Source: Aliivibrio wodanis (lineage in GTDB: Bacteria; Pseudomonadota; Gammaproteobacteria; Enterobacterales; Vibrionaceae). From it: a DNA stretch of 64,000 nt. The translations under genes were made by a program, and so were the position numbers. Shown here one piece after another: positions 22,085 through 31,182 of this stretch. The stretch lies in NCBI GenBank assembly GCA_000953695.1, contig LN554846.1, positions 2,939,354 to 3,003,353 of the forward strand, in the 5' to 3' direction. The notes beneath the pieces were generated by a model. It was not told the origin of the DNA and did no database searches. It saw nothing but the letters and a program-made list of their open reading frames with translations. How positions within the stretch are numbered: position 1 is the first letter of the stretch; every line of letters starts with the position of its first letter.

Positions 22085-22630
22085 ATGAAATCGTCGTTAC
22101 GTCGCTATAAATCTACCTTTCCTGCAGTTTCTTCTACTGCTTATATAGATTCATCGAGTGTTTTAATTGGTGACATTACTATTGGTGAAGATTCAAGTGT
22201 TTGGCCGTTAGTTGTTGCAAGGGGGGATGTGAATCATATTTCAATTGGTGATCGAACAAATATTCAAGATGGTTCTGTTCTTCACGTTACTCATAAAAAT
22301 ACAGACAACCCAAAAGGCGCACCTTTAATCATTGGTAATGATGTCACTATTGGTCACAAAGTAATGCTTCATGGTTGCATCATTGAAGATCGCGTACTAG
22401 TTGGTATGGGAAGTATTATTTTAGACAATGCACGAATAGAAGAGGACGTCATGATTGGTGCAGGTAGTTTAGTTCCACCAAATAAAAAATTAGAAAAAGG
22501 CCACCTTTATATAGGTAGCCCAGTAAAACAGGTTCGCCCTCTATCTATAGAGGAAATAGCATCACTTAAAAAATCAGCAATGAATTATGTCTCATTTAAG
22601 AATGACTATATAGAAGAGGAAACTATCTGA
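22085..22630 (+). CDS. yrdA: Gamma carbonic anhydrase-like hexapeptide protein (YrdA family)
   Basis: This 181-residue protein has repeated hexapeptides of a left-handed beta-helix (for example VLIGDITIGEDSSVWPLVV). It shows the gamma carbonic anhydrase/PaaY/YrdA layout. Candidate metal histidines are seen in SVLHVTH, TIGHKVMLHG and nearby, consistent with a zinc-binding trimer. Carbonic anhydrase activity in YrdA members is uncertain, so the enzyme call is tentative. The start has GAGAGATC upstream. It converges on the DUF1488 gene and overlaps its 3' end by eight bases. The aroE-tsaC neighbours match the yrd cluster of enteric bacteria. Confidence 0.88.
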   Translation: MKSSLRRYKSTFPAVSSTAYIDSSSVLIGDITIGEDSSVWPLVVARGDVNHISIGDRTNIQDGSVLHVTHKNTDNPKGAPLIIGNDVTIGHKVMLHGCIIEDRVLVGMGSIILDNARIEEDVMIGAGSLVPPNKKLEKGHLYIGSPVKQVRPLSIEEIASLKKSAMNYVSFKNDYIEEETI

Positions 22631-22886
22631 TATCTATATCACCAGAAGCATTGAACTCTTCATCTTCAATCAATGCTTCTGCTTTATCTTCTATATCAAA
22701 ACGCAATTGAAGAAATGCCTCTTCTGCTTGCTGACTTGTACTTACTGTCTCCCCACTTTCTTCTGTTAGCCACAAGAAGGATACCGAGCACTTAATTAGA
22801 CTTCCCATTTGCTGAGCAGAAAAAATAACTTGCTGCTTTTCGTTCTCTACTAATAAGTCATCAGAGAAAATAATAGATTGATTCAT
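22623..22886 (-). CDS. DUF1488 family protein (YrdB-like)
   Basis: This 87-residue acidic protein looks like the DUF1488/YrdB family of unknown function. The visible sequence has IIFSDDLLVENEKQQVIFSA near the start and FDIEDKAEALIEDEE near the end, with no catalytic motif. Its ATG overlaps the aroE stop by one base (TAATG), so it is translationally coupled to aroE. That matches the aroE-yrdB order of E. coli. Its 3' end overlaps the convergent yrdA gene by eight bases. Confidence 0.78.
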   Translation of the reverse strand: MNQSIIFSDDLLVENEKQQVIFSAQQMGSLIKCSVSFLWLTEESGETVSTSQQAEEAFLQLRFDIEDKAEALIEDEEFNASGDIDIR

Positions 22887-23707
22887 TACATACCTTCTAA
22901 GTTCTTTCTTAATTCTCGTAAGATTTGCTTACTTCCAGGGCGCAGTCCTCTCCAAACAGTAAAGCTCTCAGCCGCTTGACCAACTAACATACCTAAACCG
23001 TCATAAGCCTGATAAGCATTATTGTCCAATGCCCACTGACTAAAGACCGTTTTCCCTGAACCATACATCATGTCATAGCTAATCGTATTATTAGAAAAGA
23101 TACTTGAACTGATTAGAGGAAGCTGACCAGCAAGGCTCGCTGATGTGGAATTAATAACGATATCAAATGAGCGATTAACCTCACTCATCATCATCGCTTC
23201 TATCTCACCATACGGAGAGAATAATTCAGCAAGCTCTTGAGCTTTTTCATAAGTACGGTTAACGACAGTAATAGATGCAGGGTGTTGCTTTAATAAAGGA
23301 TGAATGACACCTCGAGCCGCTCCACCAGCACCTAAAAGTAAAATTCGCTTATCTTTAAGTAATACTTGGTATTGCAGTAAGTCTTGAACTAACCCTTCGC
23401 CATCGGTGTTATCTCCCAGAATAATTCCATCATCCAGTTTTTTTAGCGTATTAACAGCGCCTGCCAATTTTGCTCTTTCTGTAAGCTGATCTGCAAAACG
23501 AAATGCCTCCTCTTTAAAAGGCACAGTGACATTGCATCCTTTCCCTTGATGGCCGAAAAAGGCAGTTACTGCCTCAATAAAGTTATCAACTGGTGCTTCA
23601 ATAGCTTCATATTCTAAATTTTGCATTGTTTGACGAGCAAATAAGGTATGAATAAATGGAGATTTACTCTGTTTTATCGGGTTACCAAAAACCGCATACT
23701 TATCCAT
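22886..23707 (-). CDS. aroE: Shikimate dehydrogenase
   Basis: AroE reduces 3-dehydroshikimate to shikimate with NADPH in aromatic amino-acid synthesis. I place the start at the ATG at 23707 ([17 protein letters not shown], 273 residues), which has AGAGGGA upstream. An upstream in-frame start at 23755 would add 16 residues with no family match. The substrate site is visible as [14 protein letters not shown] near 61-68 and NTDGEG. The NADP-binding loop is GAGGAARG near 126, with an NRT motif after it. It lies between tsaC and the DUF1488 gene in one minus-strand operon. Confidence 0.95.
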   Translation of the reverse strand: MDKYAVFGNPIKQSKSPFIHTLFARQTMQNLEYEAIEAPVDNFIEAVTAFFGHQGKGCNVTVPFKEEAFRFADQLTERAKLAGAVNTLKKLDDGIILGDNTDGEGLVQDLLQYQVLLKDKRILLLGAGGAARGVIHPLLKQHPASITVVNRTYEKAQELAELFSPYGEIEAMMMSEVNRSFDIVINSTSASLAGQLPLISSSIFSNNTISYDMMYGSGKTVFSQWALDNNAYQAYDGLGMLVGQAAESFTVWRGLRPGSKQILRELRKNLEGM

Positions 23708-23781
23708 GTTGCAATTCCCTCTAAAAATAATGACGAAAGTAAAAATTAATCTCACCTTACCTCAAAGAAAGAGTTGATGCA

Positions 23782-24339
23782 TTAGCCTTGGCGTAAGGTA
23801 TTACCTGTTTTAGCATCTCGAATTTCTGTTGGTTGAGTTCTATTACCAACCTCACCTTGAAAAATAACAACTCCGCTATCACCTAATTGATATTCCACTT
23901 CATCAACGCTGCGACAAGGCTCAAGTCCGGATAAATTTGCACTGGTTGATGTGATCGGTTTTCCAAAAGCAGAGCAAATCGCTTTCACTTGCGGATGATT
24001 TGTTACTCGCACAGCAATGCTATTAAATTGTCCCGTCACTAAAGGTAAAGTTTTAGAGCTAACAGGGACAATCCACGTAACTGGTCCCGGCCATGATTCT
24101 TTAATTGCATTCACTTGCTCTAAACTAAGATCACCTAGCTCTATATATGACTCAAGTTGCTCAATAGATCCTGCAATTAAAATCAACCCTTTTTCTTGTG
24201 GTCTCTTTTTTACCTCTAATAACTTTAAAAGAGCTTGCTCATTATCTGGATCACAACCGACCCCAAAAACGCCTTCGGTAGGATAAGCAATCACATCACC
24301 ACGTTTTAGAGCTTCTACGACTTGATTTAGATTCTTCAC
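23782..24339 (-). CDS. tsaC: Threonylcarbamoyl-AMP synthase (YrdC/Sua5 family)
   Basis: TsaC makes threonylcarbamoyl-AMP from threonine, bicarbonate and ATP for the t6A37 modification of ANN-decoding tRNAs. The 185 residues match the short TsaC form without the Sua5 C-terminal domain. Visible motifs are the N-terminal YPTEGVFGVGCDP, KKRPQEKGLILIA and ITSTSANLSG near the C-terminus, all lining the active cleft. It is the first gene of tsaC-aroE-DUF1488 and diverges from purE. Confidence 0.94.
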   Translation of the reverse strand: MKNLNQVVEALKRGDVIAYPTEGVFGVGCDPDNEQALLKLLEVKKRPQEKGLILIAGSIEQLESYIELGDLSLEQVNAIKESWPGPVTWIVPVSSKTLPLVTGQFNSIAVRVTNHPQVKAICSAFGKPITSTSANLSGLEPCRSVDEVEYQLGDSGVVIFQGEVGNRTQPTEIRDAKTGNTLRQG

Positions 24340-24452
24340 ATTTACACCACTCTTCTATCTATATAGCTTCTATTCTATTGATCTACTCAAATCACACAAC
24401 TGCTTTCCTTTTTTGAATTGTCAACAATCGTGAATAACTTGTATTTTTACCG

Positions 24453-24468
24453 ACGCAAACGTTTTCCT
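24453..24468 (+). promoter_or_regulatory. PurR operator of purEK
   Basis: ACGCAAACGTTTTCCT matches the PurR box consensus almost exactly and lies 72 bases before the purE start. It covers the position expected for the -35 of the promoter whose -10 is TATAAT at 24485-24490, as in E. coli purEK. Repression by PurR with hypoxanthine or guanine is inferred. Confidence 0.85.
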
Positions 24469-24484
24469 TAACAAAAAATAACCG

Positions 24485-24490
24485 TATAAT
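24485..24490 (+). promoter_or_regulatory. -10 element of the purEK promoter
   Basis: A perfect TATAAT lies 50 bases before the purE start. The -35 region falls in the PurR box (TTTTCC) and is a poor match. This fits a promoter blocked directly by PurR. Confidence 0.55.
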
Positions 24491-24539
24491 GCCTGCAACT
24501 TTTTCTATATTGCCAATATCTTTATCCAAGGAGTTCACA

Positions 24540-25025
24540 ATGAAAGTCGGTATTATCATGGGTTCAAAATCAGACTGGCCTACAATGAAACTAGCCGCAG
24601 AGATGCTTGAGCGCTTTAATGTTCCTTATGAAACAAAAGTGGTTTCGGCTCACAGAACTCCACAGCTGCTTGCTGACTATGCTACACAAGCAAAAGATCG
24701 TGGTATTAAAGTAATTATTGCAGGTGCAGGCGGTGCAGCTCATCTTCCAGGAATGGCTGCCGCATTTACAAGCATTCCTGTTCTTGGTGTTCCAGTGCAA
24801 TCTCGTGCTTTAAAAGGTATGGATTCACTTCTTTCAATTGTACAAATGCCAAAAGGTATTGCTGTTGGTACGCTTGCTATTGGTGAAGCGGGCGCTGCAA
24901 ATGCAGGTATTCTTGCTGCTCAAATTCTTGGTACATACAATGAAGATGTCATGGCAGCAGTAGAAGCGTTCCGTAAAGAACAGACTGAAATGGTATTAGA
25001 AAATCCAGATCCATCAGAGGATTAA
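24540..25025 (+). CDS. purE: N5-carboxyaminoimidazole ribonucleotide mutase
   Basis: PurE moves the carboxyl group of N5-CAIR to make CAIR in purine synthesis. The correct start is the ATG at 24540 with AAGGAG upstream, giving 161 residues from [14 protein letters not shown]. The class I motifs GSKSDWPTM (8-16), SAHRTP (about 42-47) and [10 protein letters not shown] are intact. Two bases separate its stop from purK, so the two are translationally linked. The PurR box lies upstream. Confidence 0.96.
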   Translation: MKVGIIMGSKSDWPTMKLAAEMLERFNVPYETKVVSAHRTPQLLADYATQAKDRGIKVIIAGAGGAAHLPGMAAAFTSIPVLGVPVQSRALKGMDSLLSIVQMPKGIAVGTLAIGEAGAANAGILAAQILGTYNEDVMAAVEAFRKEQTEMVLENPDPSED

Positions 25026-25027
25026 TC

Positions 25028-26140
25028 ATGAAAGTTCTTGTTTTAGGCTCAGGACAATTAGCTCGAATGATGTCACTGGCTAGCGCCCCATTAAATATTG
25101 ATATTATTGCTTATGATGTGAATAATAAACAAATTGTTCACCCTCTAACTCAGCAGGTAATTGATTTATCATTAGAACAAGCGATTAACGACGTTGATGT
25201 CATTACAGCTGAGTTCGAACACATCCCACATGATATTTTAAATACATGCAGTCAAAGTGGTAAGTTCCAACCAAACCCTAATGCAATTAAAGCAGGGGGA
25301 GATCGCCGATTAGAGAAATCTCTGTTAGATAATGCTGAAGTAAGCAATGCGAAATACCACATCATAAATTCAAAACAAGATTTCCTAGATGCAATAGATA
25401 CTGTTGGGATCCCGATGGTATTAAAAAGTGCACTCGGTGGTTATGATGGCAAAGGGCAATGGCGCTTAAAAGAGCGATCTCAAATAGAGCAAATTTGGGA
25501 AGAAATGAATGAATTAATCCAGAGCGCACCAAACCAAGCCATGGTTGCCGAACAATTTATTCCTTTTAATCGTGAAGTGTCTCTCATTGGCGCACGCAAT
25601 AAAAATGGGGAACTTGTAACTTATCCTCTTACTGAAAACGTTCATGTTGATGGCGTACTTGCACTCTCTACTGCATTAGAAGGCACAAGTGAGTTACAAG
25701 AACAAGCTGATCGCATGTTTTCAGCAATTGCTGATGAGTTAGATTATATCGGTGTGTTGGCTATTGAGTTTTTCGACGTCGAAGGTAAGTTGTTGGTTAA
25801 TGAAATTGCTCCACGCGTTCATAATTCAGGTCACTGGACACAACAAGGTGCAGATGTATGTCAATTCGAAATGCATATTCGTGCGGTTTGTAATCTTCCA
25901 TTGATAGGCTCTACATTATTACGCTCTACGGCAATGATTAATATCTTAGGTGAAGATACTTTGCCTTCTGAGCTATTAACCATGCCTAACTGCCATATTC
26001 ATTGGTACGGAAAAGAAAAAAGAGCAGGTAGAAAAATGGGTCACATTAATGTGTGTGCCTCATCTCCTGAGGAGTTACAAAAAGAGCTAATCAAACTATC
26101 TAGCATATTAGATAGTGAGGTTTTTCGAGTTCTTTCGTAA
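25028..26140 (+). CDS. purK: N5-carboxyaminoimidazole ribonucleotide synthetase
   Basis: PurK is an ATP-grasp enzyme that makes N5-CAIR from AIR, bicarbonate and ATP, feeding PurE. The 370 residues contain the N-terminal nucleotide fold ([11 protein letters not shown]), the grasp segments [13 protein letters not shown] and [18 protein letters not shown], and metal ligands in [20 protein letters not shown]. The order purE-purK and the two-base gap match other gammaproteobacteria. Confidence 0.96.
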   Translation: MKVLVLGSGQLARMMSLASAPLNIDIIAYDVNNKQIVHPLTQQVIDLSLEQAINDVDVITAEFEHIPHDILNTCSQSGKFQPNPNAIKAGGDRRLEKSLLDNAEVSNAKYHIINSKQDFLDAIDTVGIPMVLKSALGGYDGKGQWRLKERSQIEQIWEEMNELIQSAPNQAMVAEQFIPFNREVSLIGARNKNGELVTYPLTENVHVDGVLALSTALEGTSELQEQADRMFSAIADELDYIGVLAIEFFDVEGKLLVNEIAPRVHNSGHWTQQGADVCQFEMHIRAVCNLPLIGSTLLRSTAMINILGEDTLPSELLTMPNCHIHWYGKEKRAGRKMGHINVCASSPEELQKELIKLSSILDSEVFRVLS

Positions 26141-26153
26141 GAGTTGTAAACTT

Positions 26154-26201
26154 AAAGAGTAACTCACTCTATTTTAATGAATCGAGTTCGAGTTACTCTT
26201 T
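26154..26201. terminator. Hairpin between purK and yrdD
   Basis: AAAGAGTAACTC (26154-26165) pairs with GAGTTACTCTTT (26190-26201) over a 24-base loop, followed by ATTC. It overlaps the last codons of yrdD. It could end purK transcription. The long loop makes it a weaker call. Confidence 0.45.
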
Positions 26202-26765
26202 ATTCTCTTGCGTTGCGCCACATTTTTTATCCGCACAAACAATCTTAGTGCCTGAAGCCATTTCTTTTTTTAGTAATAAAGAAAAATTGCATTTCTGGCA
26301 GCTCCCTTTTACTGGTTCTTGATTAACAGCAAACCGGCAAATAGGGTAGCCATCACACGCATAAAAAACCTTTCCAAAACGTGATTTTTTCTCATGTAAT
26401 AAACCTTTTTTACAGCTAGGGCACTCAATTAGTTCTTTCGATTCGTCTTCTTTTTTTTGTTCTAAAGATTCAATATGCGAACATTCAGGATAAGAAGAAC
26501 AACCAATAAACATTCCATAACGGCCTTGCCTTAGTACTAATTCATTTTCACACTCAGGGCAAGGGATCCCTAATTCTTTAACAATGTGCCCATCATTACT
26601 TTTTAATGGTCGAATATAATCGCATGCAGGATAATTTTGACAGCCTAAAAACGGACCTCTTTTACCATAGCGAATCGTCAATTCACCACTGCATTGAGGA
26701 CAGTTTTCATGTTCTAAAGCGTGCTCATGAGCTTTAAATAATTGTTTATCAATCTTTCCAGACAT
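26193..26765 (-). CDS. yrdD: Topoisomerase-type zinc-ribbon DNA-binding protein (YrdD family)
   Basis: This 190-residue protein is built of C4 zinc ribbons like the C-terminal part of DNA topoisomerase I, without the catalytic domain. Cys pairs are seen as CPQC and CQNYPAC, CPEC and CSSYPEC, CPSC and CDGYPIC, and a final CQKC/CADKKC. That makes four modules. The role is unknown; DNA or RNA binding is inferred. It is the last gene of dprA-smg-yrdD, the same order as in E. coli and Vibrio. Confidence 0.88.
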   Translation of the reverse strand: MSGKIDKQLFKAHEHALEHENCPQCSGELTIRYGKRGPFLGCQNYPACDYIRPLKSNDGHIVKELGIPCPECENELVLRQGRYGMFIGCSSYPECSHIESLEQKKEDESKELIECPSCKKGLLHEKKSRFGKVFYACDGYPICRFAVNQEPVKGSCQKCNFSLLLKKEMASGTKIVCADKKCGATQENKE

Positions 26766-26776
26766 TCAATGAAACC

Positions 26777-27250
26777 TTAATGCGTTATACCAACATCTGC
26801 AGTATAAAGTAATTCTTCCATCTGCGTATAAGCACTCTCTTGACCAGGAACGTTAAATAACACCATCAGCACAACCCATTTCAGGTCATCTAATGATAAT
26901 TCTTCCGTTTCTAAGGCCATCACTTGCTCGATAACCATTTCTCGAGTTTCACTCGTCAGTACTTTAATTTGCTCTAAGAAAAGTAAAAAACCACGACAAT
27001 CTGTATCGATCCCATCAATTTCTTGTTGCGTATATACACGCATTGACGTTGATGTACTTTGCTCTACGTGCGTATAAGAATCATCTTCTTGCAAGCGTGC
27101 TAAATCTTCCAGCCAATCTAATGCTTTATATACCGCATCTTGATGAAAGCCAGCTTTAAGTAATTCGTCTTCTAATTTCTCTTGGTCTACACTCAGTTCA
27201 ACATCACTATGGATATATGTTTCAAATAGATACATAAGAACATCCATCAT
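26777..27250 (-). CDS. smg: Smg family protein (DUF494)
   Basis: This 157-residue protein is the Smg/DUF494 family, of unknown function. The start [15 protein letters not shown] and the acidic content (many Glu and Asp) are typical. It sits two bases after dprA and 11 before yrdD, so it belongs to their operon. No catalytic or membrane motif is visible. The name comes from its position next to dprA (smf). Confidence 0.88.
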   Translation of the reverse strand: MMDVLMYLFETYIHSDVELSVDQEKLEDELLKAGFHQDAVYKALDWLEDLARLQEDDSYTHVEQSTSTSMRVYTQQEIDGIDTDCRGFLLFLEQIKVLTSETREMVIEQVMALETEELSLDDLKWVVLMVLFNVPGQESAYTQMEELLYTADVGITH

Positions 27251-27252
27251 GG

Positions 27253-28362
27253 CTAGCCCCTCCGCTTTTTAATGTAACCCCCTGGGACTGCAGTGATGAA
27301 ACCTTGCAACTCTAATTCAAGCAATTGCATCATGATTTCATGTACAGGCGTCTGACATCGCTCTGCGATTATATCAACAGGCGTCGCCTCACTGCCTACG
27401 GTAGCGAACACTTTGGGAAATGGCAATTGTTCTGTGATAACTTCTTGCTCAAACAGCGATGGTTGATGAGATATTGCACACTCCGTTAGGGCTCCAATTT
27501 CATCAAAAATATCATCAGGTGAAGAGACTAACTTTGCTCCTGCCTTTATTAACCCATTTGTTCCTTTCGCCGTCGGATTTTGTATCGAGCCAGGAAGCGC
27601 AAAAACTTCTCGCCCTTGTTCGTTTGCATATCTTGCTGTAATCAAAGAACCTGACCGCTCCGCTGCTTCAACAACAAGAACCCCGGTCGATAACCCACTA
27701 ATAATACGATTTCGTCTTGGAAAATTATCCGCTCTTGGCGGGGCATCTGGTCGAAATTCAGAAACAAGAGCACCATGCTCAATAATACGTAGTGCTAATG
27801 TGCGATGTTTTGCTGGGTATATTTTATCTAGTCCTGAACCTAACACCGCAATTGTTCTTCCTTTCGCCTCAATAGCCCCATGATGAGCATATCCATCAAC
27901 ACCAAGTGCCAAACCACTCGTCACCACATAGTTATGCTGAACAATCGCACCTGCAAATTGCTTAGCACAATCAAGCGCCTCCAAACTTGCATTACGACTA
28001 CCAACAATAGCAACTTGAGGCTCTGATAACGTAAGCGGATCTCCTTTAACAAATATCACAGGTGGCGGCGCACTAATTTCTGAAAGTAGCTTGGGATACA
28101 AAGCACTAGTTAGTGGCAAGATGATATTAATATCACTTTCATTTTGCCACTCTAAACACTTTTCAACCTCTGCATTCATTGGTTCTTGTAGATAAGTAGT
28201 TTGTGCCGAGGACAAACCAAGAGAGCAAAGTTTATCGCTGCTGTATTGCAGTATATTTTCAGGAGAGTCAACAGCAAGCAGTCGGGTCATAATTTTCCCT
28301 CCGACTCTAGGGCAAAAACATAACGTCAACCATGCAGATAAATGTGACTCAGAAGTAGACAT
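27253..28362 (-). CDS. dprA: DNA-processing protein DprA (Smf)
   Basis: DprA protects incoming single-stranded DNA during natural transformation and loads RecA on it. The 369 residues include an N-terminal SAM-like part, the Rossmann fold with [23 protein letters not shown] and [12 protein letters not shown], and a C-terminal winged helix ([17 protein letters not shown]). The gene is intact here, unlike comM at 42024-44607. It leads the dprA-smg-yrdD group and follows the LysM gene by five bases, so all four may be co-transcribed. Confidence 0.93.
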   Translation of the reverse strand: MSTSESHLSAWLTLCFCPRVGGKIMTRLLAVDSPENILQYSSDKLCSLGLSSAQTTYLQEPMNAEVEKCLEWQNESDINIILPLTSALYPKLLSEISAPPPVIFVKGDPLTLSEPQVAIVGSRNASLEALDCAKQFAGAIVQHNYVVTSGLALGVDGYAHHGAIEAKGRTIAVLGSGLDKIYPAKHRTLALRIIEHGALVSEFRPDAPPRADNFPRRNRIISGLSTGVLVVEAAERSGSLITARYANEQGREVFALPGSIQNPTAKGTNGLIKAGAKLVSSPDDIFDEIGALTECAISHQPSLFEQEVITEQLPFPKVFATVGSEATPVDIIAERCQTPVHEIMMQLLELELQGFITAVPGGYIKKRRG

Positions 28363-28367
28363 AAATA

Positions 28368-29438
28368 TTAATGATTACCTTGTGGAGAGACGGCAATAAT
28401 ACTCTTATGTATTGGCGCTTCACTTTTGGTAATAAGCGCTAAACTAAAATACTCATAAGGTCGAATAACAATCAACTCTCCAACATTTGTTTGTGGTAAC
28501 TGAATGCCTTTTTTACTTTCCTTATCAATTGCATATTGATATTCGCCTTTATCCCCTTGAACAACGTGACCACTTTCTTTTAGCGTAAACATACTTCCTT
28601 GTATTACGCCATCTTCACTCCCTTTATTAATAACAGCAACCTGATTAACCGCTAAGTATTGACCGCCATCAATTGAGCCTAAAATAGCAGCTTGTAAGTC
28701 AATTGGGGCTGTAGATGGATAAAATGTTGTTGTTAATTCAGGTTCAATATCATTCTTTCCTAAAGGCAAAACTATATCGTTTATCCCAATTTCTTGTTGC
28801 TGTTTAATCACTCTTAAGCCACTTATCTTATTCGAGCTTTCTGCTAATTCAGCTCTTCCAACCGATCGAAGAGCATAAGACATCTGTTTTTTGTCATTAC
28901 GAGTAAACTCATTAACAACTCGATAAATTCCCCACTCTTTATGCGACAACTCAGCATCTACATACACGCGCTCATTAGCACTTAAGAATTTTCTACCATC
29001 ACTAGTCCCCAAGACTCGATAAGCACTTTGATAGTTAGTACTATCAATCAACTTATCTGACTGTAAATAAGGGACGACCAGGCTGGGGGCAAGTGTTGGA
29101 ACTGGTTCTTTAATCTGAGTTCGAACTTTAGGTGATAATTTTTTCAGCGGTTTAACACTAAGAACAGGATTACCATTGTGCCAACTTAAACTTAGTTTAT
29201 CTCCTGGATAAATAAGATGAGGGTTATTAATACTTGGATTAATTTTCCACAATTTAGGCCAAAACCATGGATCATCTAAAAATAGTGCTGAGATATCCCA
29301 CAAAGTATCCCCTTTTTTAACCGTATAATTTGTTGGGTAATCTTTCTTTAGCATAAGCTTATCTTCGCTAGAAATAGCTGAAGATGAAAATACCATCGTT
29401 GCCGTTAACGAGGTTAATATGAGTAATTTTTTAAACAT
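28368..29438 (-). CDS. LysM-domain protein
   Basis: This 356-residue exported protein has an N-terminal signal (LLILTSLTATMVFSSSA). One LysM domain runs from about residue 36 to 85 (YTVKKGDTLWDISALFLDDP, then NPSINNPHLIYPGDKL). LysM usually binds peptidoglycan, so a cell-wall role in the periplasm is likely. The remainder is a conserved but uncharacterised C-terminal region seen in proteins next to dprA in Vibrio and Pseudomonas. It starts divergently from def and lies five bases before dprA. Confidence 0.85.
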   Translation of the reverse strand: MFKKLLILTSLTATMVFSSSAISSEDKLMLKKDYPTNYTVKKGDTLWDISALFLDDPWFWPKLWKINPSINNPHLIYPGDKLSLSWHNGNPVLSVKPLKKLSPKVRTQIKEPVPTLAPSLVVPYLQSDKLIDSTNYQSAYRVLGTSDGRKFLSANERVYVDAELSHKEWGIYRVVNEFTRNDKKQMSYALRSVGRAELAESSNKISGLRVIKQQQEIGINDIVLPLGKNDIEPELTTTFYPSTAPIDLQAAILGSIDGGQYLAVNQVAVINKGSEDGVIQGSMFTLKESGHVVQGDKGEYQYAIDKESKKGIQLPQTNVGELIVIRPYEYFSLALITKSEAPIHKSIIAVSPQGNH

Positions 29439-29555
29439 GGTCCGCTTTCCTTATCAGACATTTGAACCGATGCTGTCATTTGCTTAATAAAATGTCTAGA
29501 ATTGGAGCTATTAGGTTTATGCCGTTTTCGGCGCAGTTCAACATTTAGAGTAATT

Positions 29556-30065
29556 ATGTCTGTATTAGAAGTTTTAACGTTCCCGGACGATCGTCTACGT
29601 ACCGTAGCAAAACCGGTAGAAGCAGTAACACCTGAAATCCAAAAATTCATCGATGACATGATTGAAACCATGTACGACGAAGAAGGCATTGGCCTTGCTG
29701 CTACACAAGTTGATTTTCACCAACGTATTGTTGTGATCGATGTTTCTGACACTCGTGATGAACCAATGGTATTAATTAACCCTGTTATCACGAAAAAAAG
29801 TGGCGATGATGGCATTGAAGAAGGTTGCTTATCTGTTCCTGGCGCAAAAGGGATGGTTCCTCGCTCTGCTGAAGTATCAGTAACCGCTCTTGATCGCGAT
29901 GGTAAAGAATTTGGCTTTGATGCTGATGACTTATTAGCAATTTGCGTTCAGCACGAATTGGATCACCTTGATGGCAAACTTTTTGTTGATTACTTATCGC
30001 CGTTAAAGCGTAAACGCATCAAAGAAAAGCTAGAGAAGATCAAAAAATTCAACGCTAAAAACTAG
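29556..30065 (+). CDS. def: Peptide deformylase
   Basis: Def removes the formyl group from new proteins. The start is the ATG at 29556 ([15 protein letters not shown], 169 residues), which matches the E. coli protein. All three metal-site motifs are intact: GIGLAATQV near 44, EGCLSVPG near 89 and QHELDHLDG near 131. The last contains the HExxH zinc ligands. It leads def-fmt-rsmB-trkA-trkH, the usual order. Confidence 0.96.
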   Translation: MSVLEVLTFPDDRLRTVAKPVEAVTPEIQKFIDDMIETMYDEEGIGLAATQVDFHQRIVVIDVSDTRDEPMVLINPVITKKSGDDGIEEGCLSVPGAKGMVPRSAEVSVTALDRDGKEFGFDADDLLAICVQHELDHLDGKLFVDYLSPLKRKRIKEKLEKIKKFNAKN

Positions 30066-30072
30066 CCATAAC

Positions 30073-30106
30073 AATCCAAATAATTACTAAGCTACTTATT
30101 TGGATT
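30073..30106 (+). repeat. Hairpin between def and fmt
   Basis: AATCCAAATAA (30073-30083) and TTATTTGGATT (30096-30106) form a perfect 11-bp stem with a 12-base loop. No T-run follows, so it is more likely an mRNA stability or processing structure than a terminator. Confidence 0.55.
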
Positions 30107-30130
30107 GATATTAGAGATACCGAGGTCAAC

Positions 30131-31078
30131 TTGAATAAACCATTACGCATTATTTTTGCGGGCACGCCCGATTTTGCCGCTCGCCATTTATCAGCACTTA
30201 TCGACTCTCACCATGAAGTGATAGGCGTATATACTCAACCGGATCGTCCTGCGGGTCGTGGTAAAAAGCTGACGGCGAGCCCAGTAAAAGAGCTGGCTCT
30301 TGAACACAACATTCCCGTGTTCCAACCAGAAAACTTTAAAACTGACGAAGCAAAGCAAGTACTTGCCGAGCAAAATGCAGATTTAATGGTTGTGGTTGCC
30401 TATGGGCTGCTATTACCACAAGCGGTACTTGATACACCTAAATTAGGTTGTATTAACGTTCATGGTTCAATTTTACCTCGCTGGCGTGGCGCTGCTCCAA
30501 TTCAACGCTCAATCTGGGCTGGCGATGCCGAAACTGGCGTAACCATCATGCAAATGGACATCGGTTTAGATACTGGTGACATGCTAAGTATTGCAACGCT
30601 GCCAATTGAAACAACAGATACCAGCGCATCAATGTACAACAAGTTAGCTGAACTTGGTCCAGTTGCTTTAGTTGATTGCTTATCTACGATTGCGAATGGC
30701 ACAGCGATTGCACAAAAGCAAAACGATGAACTGGCTAATTACGCGAAGAAACTGAGCAAAGAAGAAGCTAAGATTGATTGGACTATGGATGCAAATGCTA
30801 TTGAACGTTGTGTTCGTGCTTTTAATCCTTGGCCGATGAGCCATTTCTCTGTTGAAGATAAAGCGATTAAAGTATGGCAATCTCGTGTAGAAATCTACAC
30901 AGGGAACGCAACGCCAGGTACTATTATTCAAGCAGATAAAACAGGGATCTATGTGGCAACTGGTTCAAACACGATTGTATTTGAACAACTGCAAGTTCCT
31001 GGAAAAAAAGCAATGGGCGTTCAAGATATCTTGAATTCTCGTAAAGAATGGTTCGAAGTGGGTAATACACTTAACTAA
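30131..31078 (+). CDS. fmt: Methionyl-tRNA formyltransferase
   Basis: Fmt adds the formyl group to initiator Met-tRNA from 10-formyl-THF. The 315 residues begin at an unusual TTG codon at 30131, supported by GAGG five bases upstream and by the family N-terminus ([19 protein letters not shown]). The catalytic [16 protein letters not shown] (Asn and His) and the downstream [10 protein letters not shown] (Asp) are intact. The C-terminal tRNA-binding barrel follows. Its partner def is 65 bp upstream. Confidence 0.95.
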   Translation: MNKPLRIIFAGTPDFAARHLSALIDSHHEVIGVYTQPDRPAGRGKKLTASPVKELALEHNIPVFQPENFKTDEAKQVLAEQNADLMVVVAYGLLLPQAVLDTPKLGCINVHGSILPRWRGAAPIQRSIWAGDAETGVTIMQMDIGLDTGDMLSIATLPIETTDTSASMYNKLAELGPVALVDCLSTIANGTAIAQKQNDELANYAKKLSKEEAKIDWTMDANAIERCVRAFNPWPMSHFSVEDKAIKVWQSRVEIYTGNATPGTIIQADKTGIYVATGSNTIVFEQLQVPGKKAMGVQDILNSRKEWFEVGNTLN

Positions 31079-31096
31079 TTCTTCAAAACATAAAAA

Positions 31097-31124
31097 GGTG
31101 GCATAATTGCTACCGTTATTTTTT
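31097..31124 (+). terminator. Terminator after fmt (first)
   Basis: GGTGGCA (31097-31103) pairs with TGCTACC (31108-31114) with one G-U pair, then GTTATTTTTT follows. It is a short stem with a fair T-tract. Confidence 0.5.
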
Positions 31125-31157
31125 AAATGGCAAATATCATATTTGCCATTTTATTTT
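31125..31157 (+). terminator. Terminator after fmt (second, tandem)
   Basis: AAATGGCAAAT (31125-31135) and ATTTGCCATTT (31141-31151) form an 11-bp stem with tail TATTTTTG. It ends only 26 bases before rsmB, so rsmB must depend on read-through or on a promoter within this stretch. Confidence 0.6.
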
Positions 31158-31182
31158 TGCCAATCATATTTTAGGTGATGAC

